Assembly (NCBI GenBank): GCA_033296885.1
Contig: MU863900.1
Location: 248,001 to 312,000, forward strand
Source: Triangularia verruculosa
Taxonomy: Eukaryota > Ascomycota > Sordariomycetes > Sordariales > Podosporaceae
DNA length: 64,000 bases
Direction: 5' to 3'
Under the pieces are notes generated by a model. The model was given only the letters and a program-made list of their open reading frames with translations, was not told the origin of the DNA and did no database searches. Positions 1 through 10,111 of this stretch are shown here, one piece after another. Each line of letters begins with the position of its first letter. The first letter of the stretch is position 1. A program made the translations under genes and the position numbers.

Positions 1-19
1 ACAGAGATGAGCGACGTAC

Positions 20-277
20 CTTCTGACCGTTGGTAGGTGTGGTCTGGCCGAACTCGTCCGACTTCCACATGATCTGGTCATACTTGGGATACTGAGCCTT
101 ATAGCCCTCCCGCTCACGGAAACCGGGAGAGTCAGTGGCGGCACCGAAGTACTTGAGACCGGCCTCTTTGGCGTAGGTGTTGAGACCCTTCTCCTTGTGG
201 CCCTTGCCGGGAGTGGGAGTGGCGAATGCCAGAGGCAGCGCCGAGAGGAGGAGCGAGGCAGCAGTGGGAAGATGCAT
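20..277 (-). CDS. GH10 endo-1,4-beta-xylanase, 5' exon only (partial)
   Basis: First exon of a secreted glycoside hydrolase that runs off the left edge. The ATG at 277 opens an N-terminus with a hydrophobic signal peptide (about residues 6-19, ending ALPLAFA). The mature part has GLKYFGAATDSPGF and later DEFGQTTPTNGQK, which match the start of the GH10 catalytic barrel (KYFGTATD and EFGQ-TP-N segments). The exon ends with AAG before a GTACGT donor (positions 19-14), so the intron and the rest lie outside the window. GH10 enzymes cleave the xylan backbone outside the cell. The catalytic glutamates lie downstream and cannot be checked here. Family call is by eye; a non-xylanase GH10 member is possible. 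Confidence 0.72.
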
Positions 278-1617
278 CTTGTCTTGTTGGGGTGGCGGTC
301 CTTGGGGAGAGAAAGGATGGAGGAGAAGAAAGAATGTCGAGATGGCACGGGTCAGGAAGCCTCTTTATGGACGGAGATCAAGCTGTCGAGCCATGGAGCT
401 GGAATCATGGGCCAACATGGTGGTCCACACTGCTGCCCTCCACCAGCCCAGTCAATGGAACTCTGGACATCGATCCGAGTGCTATGGTCCCTTGCGGGCT
501 CGACGGATGCGACCTCGCCTCCCCTCTACCGGGAACGCGTTCCACACATCATCAGGGCGGCATGTAGATGTTACCTAACACGGTCGGTACGGGACTTCGG
601 GGCCGTACTCCGAGCCGGACTCTTGGGGCCTGGGCTCCGGGGGCCTGGTCATTTCGGGATGGCGAAAAACCTACGATTCAGCCGGGGCGAAGTGGTGAGT
701 ACATTGGAACAAGGTCGTGATCTCCGCTGAAGCGTGCCGTACGACATGAGAAGCGAACGGGTGTGGTCGAAAGGTCACTGGCTTCCAATGCTAGCGCCCC
801 AATGACCACGGTTGAGCGGCCGGGTAAATGCGAGATGCAACGGTTTGCGAATTTTGCCGTTCGAACGGCGAGGCTTGGCAGAGCGGTCGACGGCACCGGG
901 GGCGACGGGGAACATGTTTATTTCCACGTTGCTGGAGCTGATGGGAGGTCTTGGCCACCTCGGATGGATAATTAAAACTGCAGGAACATGTGCTACCACC
1001 AGGAGAACGTCTGTCGACCGTCCATGTGGTGAACATTGTTTCCAGGGGCTTGTTCACGATCCCCTCACTGCGACCTTGGCTGTTCTGGGCAAAAGGCGGA
1101 GACCCCGGAACCCCAGATGGGGAAGACGCACTAGAAGTTGGAGAATGTCGCATTCTCCCCAACATGCAGGATGCGGGGAGAGCAAGGTGTTTCGGTGAGC
1201 ATCTCGGTGTGCTCGGTCAGAGACATGGAGACTCGGAGCTGGAAAAATGTTATCGTTATCAGAAAGGGGCCTTTATCGATAAGATCAAAAGTGATCGTTA
1301 TTCCATGACATCATCATGGTGATGTCATTGCTCCAAAAGTCAACCAAGGACTCGCCGGGCCAATCAGGGCACCCGATGCCGCCGCCGTCGACGAGCTTCC
1401 AGTAGAAACGTCATGATCCGGCTCGCGCCGGTGGCCTCTCTCCTTTAAAGATTCCGCGGTTCTTTCTCTGGAAGTTGAACCAAACAAGCAACAGAAGAAC
1501 AAGCAACAACAAACCACCACAACCTCCCATCCTCTACGAAAAGGAGTTTACCTTCTCTATCTCAATCATCCCCTCCAGTCATCACCGCGAAGAAGAAAAC
1601 AAACAGACAGCGCAGCC
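278..1617. other. Divergent intergenic region, xylanase / mitochondrial protein
   Basis: About 1.3 kb between two divergently transcribed genes, so it must hold both promoters. Several open frames cross it on both strands, but they lack ATG starts, splice structure or family resemblance. A CT-rich, CAACAA-rich leader (about 1470-1615) precedes the gene at 1618. No RNA gene or repeat was recognised. Confidence 0.5.
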
Positions 1618-2892
1618 ATGTCCTCCAGGCTTTCCACCCGCATTGTACCCCGCGCGACTCGCGTGGCTCGCACCACCAGATCTCACCCTCGTCGTTTCCA
1701 GTCCACAGCCTCTTCGACCACACAGGCCGCAGCCAATGCCGCTCCCAGCGGGTCAAGCCACTTCGCTTCCGGCGTGGCTGGCGGTATCGCCGGCGCCGCC
1801 CTGCTCTATGGCATCTACACCATGACACCCTCGGGCAAAATGATGAAGACGATGAACACAACCATCAAGGAGACCAACAAGAAATATGAGCAGCTCGCTG
1901 CCACTCTCAAGAAGAAGACCCCCTCGACCGACGAGGCTCTTGGAAAGGTCAAGGAGGTCTGCTACTCGTATGCTGTTTGGGTGCCAGGAGGTCGTCAATA
2001 CGTCGACGTGGCCTTCAAAGATATCGATGACATCCGCGAGGCAAACCAGGACGAGGTCGATAAGCTTGTTGCCGATACATACAAGGAGTTTCAGAACATC
2101 ACTGCTGCCGGCCTTAGTCTCGAAGCCGCTTCCCGGAGTTGGGAGGCCTTGCAGCGATTGAGCCAGAGAATTGCTACCCTGAGCGCGAATGCTTCGGAGC
2201 AACTACTCGACAACCACCCTCAGCTCAAAGAGAAGTTTGGTGGCTCCTTCGACACCCTGAAGCAGATGGGCGCCCAGTATGGCCCTGAAGCTAAGAAGGT
2301 CGTGGACGACACTTGGAAGCAGGTGAACGAGATCATCAAGGGTGGCTTTACAGCCGAGAATGCCGACAAGGTACGGAAGCTGGTCGAGGAGAAGACACAG
2401 CAGGTGCGCAAGATGGGCGATCAGGTCTGGGATAAGGGATTGGAGACGGCCAAGCCTTATCTTGACAAGAGCCCCGCGGTCAGGGACCTCATCAACAACA
2501 ACAAGGATGTGCTCAAGCAAGGGAACGTCTCAGAACTGTTCTCCAAGGTCAAGAGCCTAACAGAGAGCGGCGACTCGAACAAGTTGGAGGAGTATGTAAA
2601 GCAGGCGGTGGAAAAGGCCAAGGAGTCTGCTGGCAAGAGCAAGGGCTGGACGAGCTCTCTGGTGGGAGGTGGTGCCGGCTTTGGAGTGTTGGGCCAGTTT
2701 CTTGGATCGTCCTCGGAAGGCGTAACACAGAAGGTGAAGGATAACATCGGTGTGTTGTCCGAGGTGTACAAGAAGCACTCGGACGAGGGTCAGAAGCTCT
2801 TGGAAGAGACGAAGGAGGACTTGCGCAAGTTGTTGGAGGAGAAGGCGAAGAAGGCTCAAAAGATTGCTGATGCTGCTGCCAAGGGCCAATGA
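1618..2892 (+). CDS. Mitochondrial membrane coiled-coil protein, unknown function
   Basis: Intronless 424-residue protein. The first 36 residues are rich in Arg, Ser and Thr with no acidic residue, a classic mitochondrial presequence ending near RRFQST. A glycine-rich hydrophobic segment (about residues 49-70, GVAGGIAGAALLYGIYTM) would anchor it in the inner membrane. The rest is charged and helical, with repeated Lys/Glu amphipathic segments of apolipoprotein-like or MICOS-like character and a second glycine-rich hydrophobic stretch near residue 350. The C-terminus is Lys/Glu/Ala-rich coiled coil. I know similar unnamed proteins in filamentous ascomycetes but no assigned function. The ATG is the first in frame and follows a CT/CAA-rich leader. 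A role in membrane or cristae organisation is inference only. Confidence 0.85.
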   Translation: MSSRLSTRIVPRATRVARTTRSHPRRFQSTASSTTQAAANAAPSGSSHFASGVAGGIAGAALLYGIYTMTPSGKMMKTMNTTIKETNKKYEQLAATLKKKTPSTDEALGKVKEVCYSYAVWVPGGRQYVDVAFKDIDDIREANQDEVDKLVADTYKEFQNITAAGLSLEAASRSWEALQRLSQRIATLSANASEQLLDNHPQLKEKFGGSFDTLKQMGAQYGPEAKKVVDDTWKQVNEIIKGGFTAENADKVRKLVEEKTQQVRKMGDQVWDKGLETAKPYLDKSPAVRDLINNNKDVLKQGNVSELFSKVKSLTESGDSNKLEEYVKQAVEKAKESAGKSKGWTSSLVGGGAGFGVLGQFLGSSSEGVTQKVKDNIGVLSEVYKKHSDEGQKLLEETKEDLRKLLEEKAKKAQKIADAAAKGQ

Positions 2893-3381
2893 GCTGGTCT
2901 CAAGTGGCCGTTTGGAATCGGGGAGAATTGGAATTGTATGATAGCATGAACCGAGGCATGTGTTAACTACCTAGCATCACGGGAGTAATCGTATTATGTT
3001 GTTACCCAAGGTAGCTGAAGTGGGCGTCTGGCTGAAGTGGACAGAAGACGGGAAGATGCGGGGGTTGTGAATGGTTGGACAGAAATGCCCCGGCAGCCCC
3101 GCGGCCTGTGGAGGGACTCTCTGCTCCTTTCTTCTTCGGTTTGCCCCTCGTCCTTTCACACTGGTTGCGCCTTGGAAGCCAGCGGTGGCCCCACCCCTCG
3201 CCAAGCATCCCTTCTGCAGTGTAGACATCATGACGACGAGCCTACGCCAGAAAGAAGTCAACCGCTCTGGCGCCCCTGCGCTTCCATCTCCATCACTTGC
3301 TTAATGGAACATTAGCCCTTGCCGCCCCAGACGAGTGCTTGCCACGAACCTTGTCGAAGCAATAGCCGACCTTCACACAAG
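2893..3381. other. Intergenic, 489 bp
   Basis: 3' region of the mitochondrial protein gene and promoter of the LanC-like gene. The open frames here are short, and I see no protein or RNA signature. Confidence 0.4.
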
Positions 3382-4725
3382 ATGCCATACCATCCTTCCT
3401 CCTCATGCTCCATGCCCACGTCGGTGCCGGGCGCCATTGCGGCCATCACAAGCCAGCCCGGCTTCTCCCAGCCCAGCAAGCGTTACTTTGACGTCCCCTC
3501 CGAGAACCTCCTCGATGTCGGCGACACTAGCATCTATCTGATGGGCGCACTCGAAGACATCATTAACAACTTCCCCCCACGAAGTCGATACCCGCATGAG
3601 GCCCTTCAAGGACTCTGGTCTGGGCCCACGGGCATCGCGTACCTACTGGTACAGGTCAGCTCCAGATCACCCGACTTGGTCGTGTCTGGCCAACCCGCCA
3701 TTCACTGGGCGCAATGCTATATTGCTGGGTCCAGAGGGCACAACCTGCGGCTGGGGAGTCACGGATGCGGAGTATCGGATGAGAGGCTGGCTTTTGAAGC
3801 CGTAAAGGCGGCTCTCACCAAAGATCTGAGGCACGTTAGGGATTTTGTGGCCATGGTCGAGCAAGTCGCGGCCGTGGAGGAGTTTCCCGACGAGAACTTG
3901 TATGGCAGGGCTGGCACGCTGTATCTGCTCAGGATGATCAAGCATTGGGTAGGCGCTGAATCGTGTGGGAAGATCATCGATCCTGCGATCGCCGAGATTG
4001 CCAACACGGTGATGAACCACGGGCTGCCAGAGCCGCAAGGGGATGGTAACAACCCTCGTGCCGAAGGACGGGTTCGATGGAAGTGGCACGGACAGAGATA
4101 CTTGGGAGCAGTGCATGGAGACATTGGCATCATCATGCAACTTGTGTTGTCGATGCCTTCATTGGCTGATAGGCTCGAGGGTGTTCTGGAGAGGCTTTTA
4201 AGGATGCAGCAGCACGACGGGAACTGGCCCAGTAGCGAGGGTCGCACGAGTCCTGGGAAAGGTCTCGTGCAGTTCTGCCATGGGGCGCCCGGTTTTGTGG
4301 TCTCGCTGTGCTCGATACGGCAGTATTTTCCGCGACTTCAAGGGAAGATTGATGGCGCGTTGCAAAGAGCGAGACAGTGCATATGGACGCAGGGCCTGCT
4401 GAAGAAGGAACCAAACATTTGCCATGGGATATTTGGGAATGCCCTGTATGTTTTTTCCAGGGGCCACATCAGCAGTACAGTTATGATGCTAACACGACCC
4501 TCTAGATGCTTGCCGAAAGGCCCACAGAGACAGCACTTTCTTGCGATTGCAACACCCGAGAATGTGGGCCATATGAAGGCGTCGGATCCAACAGGTACTG
4601 TTTTTGAGCGGGCGGATTATGGACGATCCTATTCGAGCTTGACCAGCTATGCACCATGTGCAGTATGGACATGGTTGGTGGCACGGGAGCCCGATCCCAT
4701 CATTATGGGATACAACGATGTTTAG
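3382..4725 (+). CDS. Lanthionine synthetase C-like (LanC/LANCL) protein
   Basis: LanC-like proteins fold as an alpha/alpha barrel with a catalytic zinc. Bacterial LanC closes thioether rings; eukaryotic LANCL proteins bind glutathione and act on dehydroamino acids. Seen here: GRAGTLYLLR (about residue 174), AVHGDIG in the second GxHG-type block, FCHGAPG with the first zinc Cys near 299, and ICHGIFGNAL with the Cys-His pair near 347. All three expected zinc ligands are therefore present. An intron at 4446-4505 (GTATGT donor, GCTAAC branch, TAG acceptor) is 60 nt and in frame, so the gene reads through either way; splicing gives a 427-residue protein continuing LCLPKGPQRQHFLA, which fits the family. 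Start is the ATG at 3382; the frame also stays open upstream without a better ATG. Confidence 0.83.
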   Translation: MPYHPSSSCSMPTSVPGAIAAITSQPGFSQPSKRYFDVPSENLLDVGDTSIYLMGALEDIINNFPPRSRYPHEALQGLWSGPTGIAYLLVQVSSRSPDLVVSGQPAIHWAQCYIAGSRGHNLRLGSHGCGVSDERLAFEAVKAALTKDLRHVRDFVAMVEQVAAVEEFPDENLYGRAGTLYLLRMIKHWVGAESCGKIIDPAIAEIANTVMNHGLPEPQGDGNNPRAEGRVRWKWHGQRYLGAVHGDIGIIMQLVLSMPSLADRLEGVLERLLRMQQHDGNWPSSEGRTSPGKGLVQFCHGAPGFVVSLCSIRQYFPRLQGKIDGALQRARQCIWTQGLLKKEPNICHGIFGNALYVFSRGHISSTVMMLTRPSRCLPKGPQRQHFLAIATPENVGHMKASDPTGTVFERADYGRSYSSLTSYAPCAVWTWLVAREPDPIIMGYNDV

Positions 4726-6635
4726 CATGGTTCTTTCCCTTTTTCACCTGCAACTGGAAATGAGGCCTTCTTATGAACCGCTGAGGTAATTCATTGTATT
4801 TCGCACCCTTCGGCCTTAGGTGCTCCCTCGCCCCTAGCATTCTCATTGTATCATCCACCATCATCCACCCCATCTTAGTCGTGTTGGCTTTCCTCCTTCT
4901 CTTAGCTCCAAGGTCTTCCCGATCACTGTTGTTTTCCGCGTTGGGTGTAGCAAGCTTTTCGCCTAGTATTGTTTCGACTGAAGCCGGCTATAGCATATCT
5001 TCGTCTGCTTAATGGAATCATCAGTTATAAGAAGTTCTCCACCATGGATCTGCTGTTCAAAGGTTGACTGACCATCAAAAGGGAGACAAGCATTCTGTGT
5101 TTGTATCATGGATAGTCTTTTTGGCTCAATCTTCGTGTCTGTATCGTGTGCCAGGAGAAAGCTGCTATTGCAACTACTGCAAGAACAGCAAACATTATGA
5201 TTATTGGGAGGTGAAAGACGATCATGGTAGTAGTATCTCGATCATATTACAGAGGTGGCTCCGGCTAGAAGGATGAGGAGAAAATTGCAGTAGGAGGAAA
5301 GGAAGAGCCTCCGGCAAGTCATCTTATATAGCTGTTTGTCCAGACAGGATCATGATACCTATTTCAGGATTTACCCACTCTTGGCCACCTCTTGTTGGCT
5401 GGGGTCTGGCTCCGTTCGAATGTCCCTGGCACCAAGGTCGTTTGCCCATTTCATCTCTCTTCATCATCGCCAGCATGCATAACCCTCTTCGGTCCGTTCA
5501 AGCTACCTAGTCACTACAAAGGGGTGTTATTGCTCTAAGCTCCACGCTAAATTCTAGATTAGAAACACGTCATTTCGCATTCCTCGCAAACAAGCCCCTG
5601 AGTGGATACCCTGAACAGTTCGGCGCTGTGGTGTTACAACAGAGACGCGTGGCTTCACTGCGCAGCACCGCCCAGGGGGCTTTCGCTGCTGCGTTACCCC
5701 TGCCCACGGTACTAGGTAAGCTGGAACATGGATCGCGCGAACCTCTCACGATCTCGTGTCTAGCGCTTGCCTCACAATACGAAATACGATGCGGCGACGG
5801 GCCCACAAAAGATCAAGGCGCTGGTATATCTAGTGGTATTAAGGAAGCACCACCCACGCCCTTTGAAGAAGATGATTGACTGCCTGTGTCCCCCAGCAAA
5901 CTAGGCACGCTACGTGCATCGGTCACCGCATTGTCGCTCAAAACTTACATTTCAAGTACGATGGACGAGACTCACCCTGACGATTACCGCAGGTACCTAC
6001 TTCGTGTCGCGAACGGCGTCCATCCTGTTCGCTCTGTACAGTCTCAGCTCGAGAGAGCAGATTTAACTCTAATATCCCGGCAGATAGAACCCCGTCCGCC
6101 TCCAGTTTACGACCGCTCGGCCCCCGCGGCCTTCTTTCAGGTCGTGTCCCTCGTCAAGATGCCTTCGACAACCCAGCATTCACCGGACCGCTCAATTTCC
6201 ATCTTACCTATTCTCCTCGTGACCCATTTGACACGATCATACTATATCATGAACAAGCCATCGCTCTGCAAACACAGGGTGCCTCCCAAGTTCATGGGCT
6301 GGATGGCTGACAAACGGCCCGAGGCATTGGCGGTGTTGGGTTGTCTTTGTGTCCCGCTTCACCACGCGAGAGACATGTGGCAGGTTGCAAATGCGGGGGT
6401 AGATCTTTTTGGGCTGATCTATGACTACCTACCTGGATGAAACATGGAGGAGCTGGTTGGACTGGCTGCGCGAGATCACCACAGGAGTCCAAGGTCCACG
6501 ACATGTCCGTTAAGTCCGATCCAACCTCGCCCCGCTGTGAGCGGCCAATTGGTAATGCAAAGAGGCATCTTTTGACCACTGAGCCATTTGTCATTCCCAT
6601 GCATTGTCATCGTTGAACCGTGACCCATCACAACT
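4726..6635. other. Intergenic, 1.9 kb
   Basis: No convincing gene. The longest open frame (5886-6440, +) begins with GTG, has no ATG near its start and resembles nothing I know. A very short hydrophobic ORF on the minus strand is listed separately. The downstream part is the promoter of the dehydrogenase gene. Confidence 0.4.
5106..5225 (-). CDS. Possible 39-residue single-TM micropeptide
   Basis: ATG-initiated ORF on the minus strand, starting MIVFHLPIIIMFAVLAVVAI and ending in a basic/polar tail (RRLSQKDYP). This is one hydrophobic segment followed by positive charge, as in small tail- or signal-anchored proteins. It is short enough to arise by chance in non-coding DNA and nothing around it confirms expression. 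Listed only because the composition is unusual for random sequence. Confidence 0.15.
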   Translation of the reverse strand: MIVFHLPIIIMFAVLAVVAIAAFSWHTIQTRRLSQKDYP

Positions 6636-6644
6636 TATATAAAG
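6636..6644 (+). promoter_or_regulatory. TATA box of the dehydrogenase gene
   Basis: TATATAAAG lies about 100 nt before the ATG at 6737 and is followed by a CA/CT-rich leader. Spacing and context fit a core promoter. Confidence 0.5.
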
Positions 6645-6736
6645 AGAACGTGGATCGTACTCGACCACCCAATTCTCAACATCAGCATCAGTTTAGTCTT
6701 CTTCCTCCCACCTGCTTTTCCAGACCCAACATTAGC

Positions 6737-7862
6737 ATGGCACCCCAATACAACGCCGACACAACCGGCTCCGAGCTGGTCAAAGAGCTTGCTTCCCAGA
6801 TCAAGGGCAAGGTTATCCTGACCACTGGCGTCTCGCCCAAATCCCTCGGTGCACAGTTCGTCGAGCTCGTTGCAGCAGCTGATCCTGGTCTTCTCATTTT
6901 GACCGGCCGAAACACCACCAAGTCGCAACAGACTGCCGATGCCATTGCTAATGCTCACCCAAACGTCAGGACCCGCGTCTTGAAACTTGACCTGGGCTCA
7001 CTGGCTTCAGTTCGGGAGGGGGCTGCCGAAGTCAACTCCTGGGACGACGTGCCGCACATCGATGTCCTGGTCAACAATGCCGGAATTATGGCTGTGCCGT
7101 TTTCGCTGACCTCTGACGGCTACGAAAGCCAATATGCTACTAATCATCTTGGTCACTTTCTGTTCACCAACCTGATCATCGCTAAGCTCTTGAAGAGCAG
7201 TGAGCCCAGGCTTGTCAGCGTGAGCAGTGATGCCCACCGCTTCAGTCCCGTCAGATTTGACGACAACGACTTCCATGTGAGTACCTACCTACCTTATCAT
7301 CGAGATTGAAGCGTGCCGGACCGACAAGCTGATGGATACTGGGTAGAGGGGCGAGAACTACAACAAGTGGATAGCATACGGTCAAGCCAAAACAGCCAAC
7401 ATGCTCATGGCTTTATCCTTTGCCGAGAAGCTGGGAAAGAAGGGGCTGGTGGCTGTGAGCTTGCATCCAGGCGTCATCGGTACCAACCTTGGGGACTTTG
7501 TTGACTGGACTGGCGGTGATGTCGCTTTGTCGAGTAGGTCTTTCTTGGGTCTGAATGGTGAGCGGAGCTACCTAGGTAGATAACTAACATCATGCCCAGA
7601 GTCCGTCGACAAAACCCTGGGAAACAGGGAAGCTTGGGAAGACGGTTTTAAGTGGAAAACCCATGACCAGGGTGTGGCGACTCACGTTTTTGCTGCCTTC
7701 CACCCGAGCCTGAAAGAGAACAACGGAGCTTATCTGCAGGATGCGCATGTTGCCGACCCCTGGACCGAGACCGTGAAGCCGTGGGGTACGAGTCCTGTTG
7801 AGGCTGCAAGGCTGTGGAAGCTTAGCGAAAAGCAGGTCGGACAGCAGTTCACATACAACTGA
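6737..7862 (+). CDS. Short-chain dehydrogenase/reductase (SDR), three exons
   Basis: NAD(P)-dependent oxidoreductase of the classical SDR fold, of the fungal WWOX/retinol-dehydrogenase-like type; the substrate cannot be read from sequence. Exons 6737-7276, 7347-7533 and 7600-7862 join in frame to about 329 residues. Introns are 70 and 66 nt; the second has GTAGGT, a TAACTAAC branch and CAG. Seen: VNNAGIMAV (the NNAG block), VSVSSDAH around the catalytic Ser, and YGQAKTANM (YxxxK catalytic pair) directly after the first intron. The N-terminal cofactor loop reads TTGVSPKSLG, a variant of the usual TGxxxGxG in which only the first and last glycines are kept. The start follows a TATA box and CT-rich leader. 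The protein looks intact. Confidence 0.88.
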
Positions 7863-9479
7863 GGTCAACAGTGCCGCTGGTGGTACAGAGATGAGCTGGG
7901 TTCGATGTAACGTCGGTGACAGGGTAGATAACAGATAGAGCTGAAAACCAGACCATTATGAGGGAATGATCAGCTGCTGTGGCGACAGACAACAGACATG
8001 ACGGTACTCTTATCAACGTGCCCGCACCATGCGGACGGGAATCGAGTGTTTCATTTGGGGACTCAGAGCCGTCAGGTTGTGAAGATCGACTGCCCAAACT
8101 TCACTCTGGCTGGGTAGTTCATTCTTTCTTCCGCACCAAACGGGTCTCGACTTCCTCTTCAGGATAAGTATCTGGCCAGGTTTTGTTTCTGCCTCGAGGT
8201 AACAGAAAGACGTCAGTGTTTCCTAGGATTCAATGCAGGCTGCAGTATTGGCCACAGCTCCTGACCGTGCCTTGCATTTTTAAATGAACCGTTCCAATTG
8301 TGGACTGTTCGAGATCTTTCGTGGGTGAAAGTAGGTACCTAGGTATTCTGGTGTTACATCTTCCCCCCCCTCACCTACTCATCCCTGTCTGTCACGTCGA
8401 AGCGAACCCCATAATCCAGGGATAGCAACCATTGTTGCCTGCCGGATAAAGCGTAGGTACCACTGACACCCGAAACGCGAACGTCTTGTTTAGTCGGTAT
8501 TGGGTATAGGTACGTATATAGGTATGTACATTGCTCTGGGTGAGTTGAAATAGGGTAAGTCGTGTTAGATTCTTCCCCAAAGGCCAATTGATGTGCCTAT
8601 GCAATTGTGCTGCTTATTGGTTCATGGCCATTCCATTGTTGACCATTCAACTATCCGTGGTTTAATTGTTTTGTTTCTTGTGGCGAGCTTGTAACCTGAA
8701 TCCAGGCACAAGTGACGTCGATCGCCAAGACGTTGGGTTCTGGAACCGAGCCCTCCCAGTGATACGTCGGGGTTTATGCTGTGCGTCATGACCGCAAAGC
8801 TGCCCGCACAACCGTTGGATCTCGGGGATTGTGTTCTTATACCCGGTCCCGGCGCCAATACAGAGCCAGAAGGAGGCCAGACCGTGACACGCAGCCTAGG
8901 TATCTTTAGTTGGGCACTGGTTGGTACCATCCCCCTTTCTATACTCCCCAACGTGCCTGCATGGGCGGCACATCCAGATCCCCGGATGATGTCGTGATTC
9001 TTTTGGAGAAGGGGACCGTCCTGTGGCACAGGCTGCCTCCTTGATGATCTAAAGCTTCGTAATCCAATGTAGGAACATGGAGAATCTCTTTGGCCAAGTT
9101 CACTTGCCACTCCAAGCCACAGTTTGATGGGAATCCCTGGAGTTCAGATGGCTTTACGGCCATAGAAGTCCAATAACCCAGCTATAATAGGAGATTTATA
9201 ACACCCTTGTAATCAAGATCATCGGTCATAGCAACTCAGATATGCTTGCTGTGGCTTGCTTTCCCCCTTGTCCCCAGACCCGCTTAGCATTGTCCTTCCT
9301 TGTGACGCCATAACCGTGTCTTGGAAGCTTACAACCGGCCCAGGGCGGGTTTCGGCACGCTACCGCTGTAGAATGAAGATGACGATGATTCTACTGCCAG
9401 CGCGATGGCTCGGAGAATAACGCCCAATAAACCTTGATGTCAACGCAGTAAAGGGTGACGGGAATGCAACACTGCCATC
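7863..9479. other. Intergenic, 1.6 kb upstream of hydrophobin
   Basis: No supported gene. Minus-strand frames at 8622-9163 lack family resemblance and normal starts. The region contains the palindrome TACCTAGGTA at about 8336-8345. It probably carries a long hydrophobin promoter, which is common for developmentally controlled surface proteins. Confidence 0.4.
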
Positions 9480-9487
9480 TATAAAAG
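9480..9487 (+). promoter_or_regulatory. TATA box of the hydrophobin gene
   Basis: TATAAAAG about 170 nt before the ATG, with a CCAAT-like GCCCAATAA at about 9422 and a CT-rich, (CAAG)n-containing leader at about 9540-9556. This fits a strongly expressed gene. Confidence 0.6.
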
Positions 9488-9654
9488 ATGCCTCTTCCTC
9501 CCTAGATTTGACCAAACCTCTTCTTCACTCCACACGCTCAAGCAAGCAAGCAAGCAAGTCAACAATCCCGCACACCAGATCTACCGCATCCTTGAACACA
9601 AGTTCAACTACTACGCTCCTGATTAATCACTCCATCTCAACCCAAACCGCCAAA

Positions 9655-10111
9655 ATGAAGTTCACCTTTGCCGTCGTCGCCGCCATCTATACTGGCCTCG
9701 TCTCCGCCCTTCCGGCAAAGGAGGTTGAATCTCGCCAGGTTCCTTATGTCCCCTGCAGCGGCCTCTATGGCTCGGCCCAGTGCTGTGCTACCGACGTCCT
9801 CGGCCTTGTCAATCTTGACTGCGGCCAACGTACGTTTTGGACCCCTTGTGCTGCATTTCATGAACAATGAAAGCAAGAAACTGACATGCATGTTCTGACC
9901 TATCTTACCAGCGCCTGCTACCCCCACTGATGCCGATAACTTCAGTGCTGTGTGCTCTGCCATCGGCCAGCGTGCTCGCTGCTGCGCTCTTCCTGTCGTA
10001 AGTAGCACCCTTCTTGCGGAGGCCTAGTGGTTATGGACGGTACACTAATCAAGACATCCACAGCTTGATCAGGGTGTCCTCTGCGAGACCCCCGCTGGTG
10101 TTCAGCCTTGA
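9655..10111 (+). CDS. Class II hydrophobin
   Basis: Small secreted amphipathic protein that assembles at hyphal or spore surfaces and air-water interfaces. Exons 9655-9829, 9912-9997 and 10064-10111 join to 102 residues. The start MKFTFAVVAAIYTGLVSALP is a signal peptide. The mature part carries eight Cys in the hydrophobin order: PCSG, QCCAT, LDCGQ, AVCSA, RCCALP and VLCETPAG, that is C..CC..C..C..CC..C, with the even spacing of class II (cerato-ulmin family). Introns are 82 and 66 nt; the second has a perfect GTAAGT donor and an ACTAAT branch. Their placement inside the Cys framework is usual for the family. Confidence 0.95.

Noticed and set aside
3382..4725. Lantibiotic-type biosynthetic cluster around the LanC-like gene
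   Set aside because: No precursor peptide, dehydratase or dedicated transporter nearby; eukaryotic LANCL-like role is more likely.
5886..6440. 184-residue plus-strand open frame
   Set aside because: Starts with GTG, no ATG context, no splice structure, no family resemblance; lies in a promoter region.
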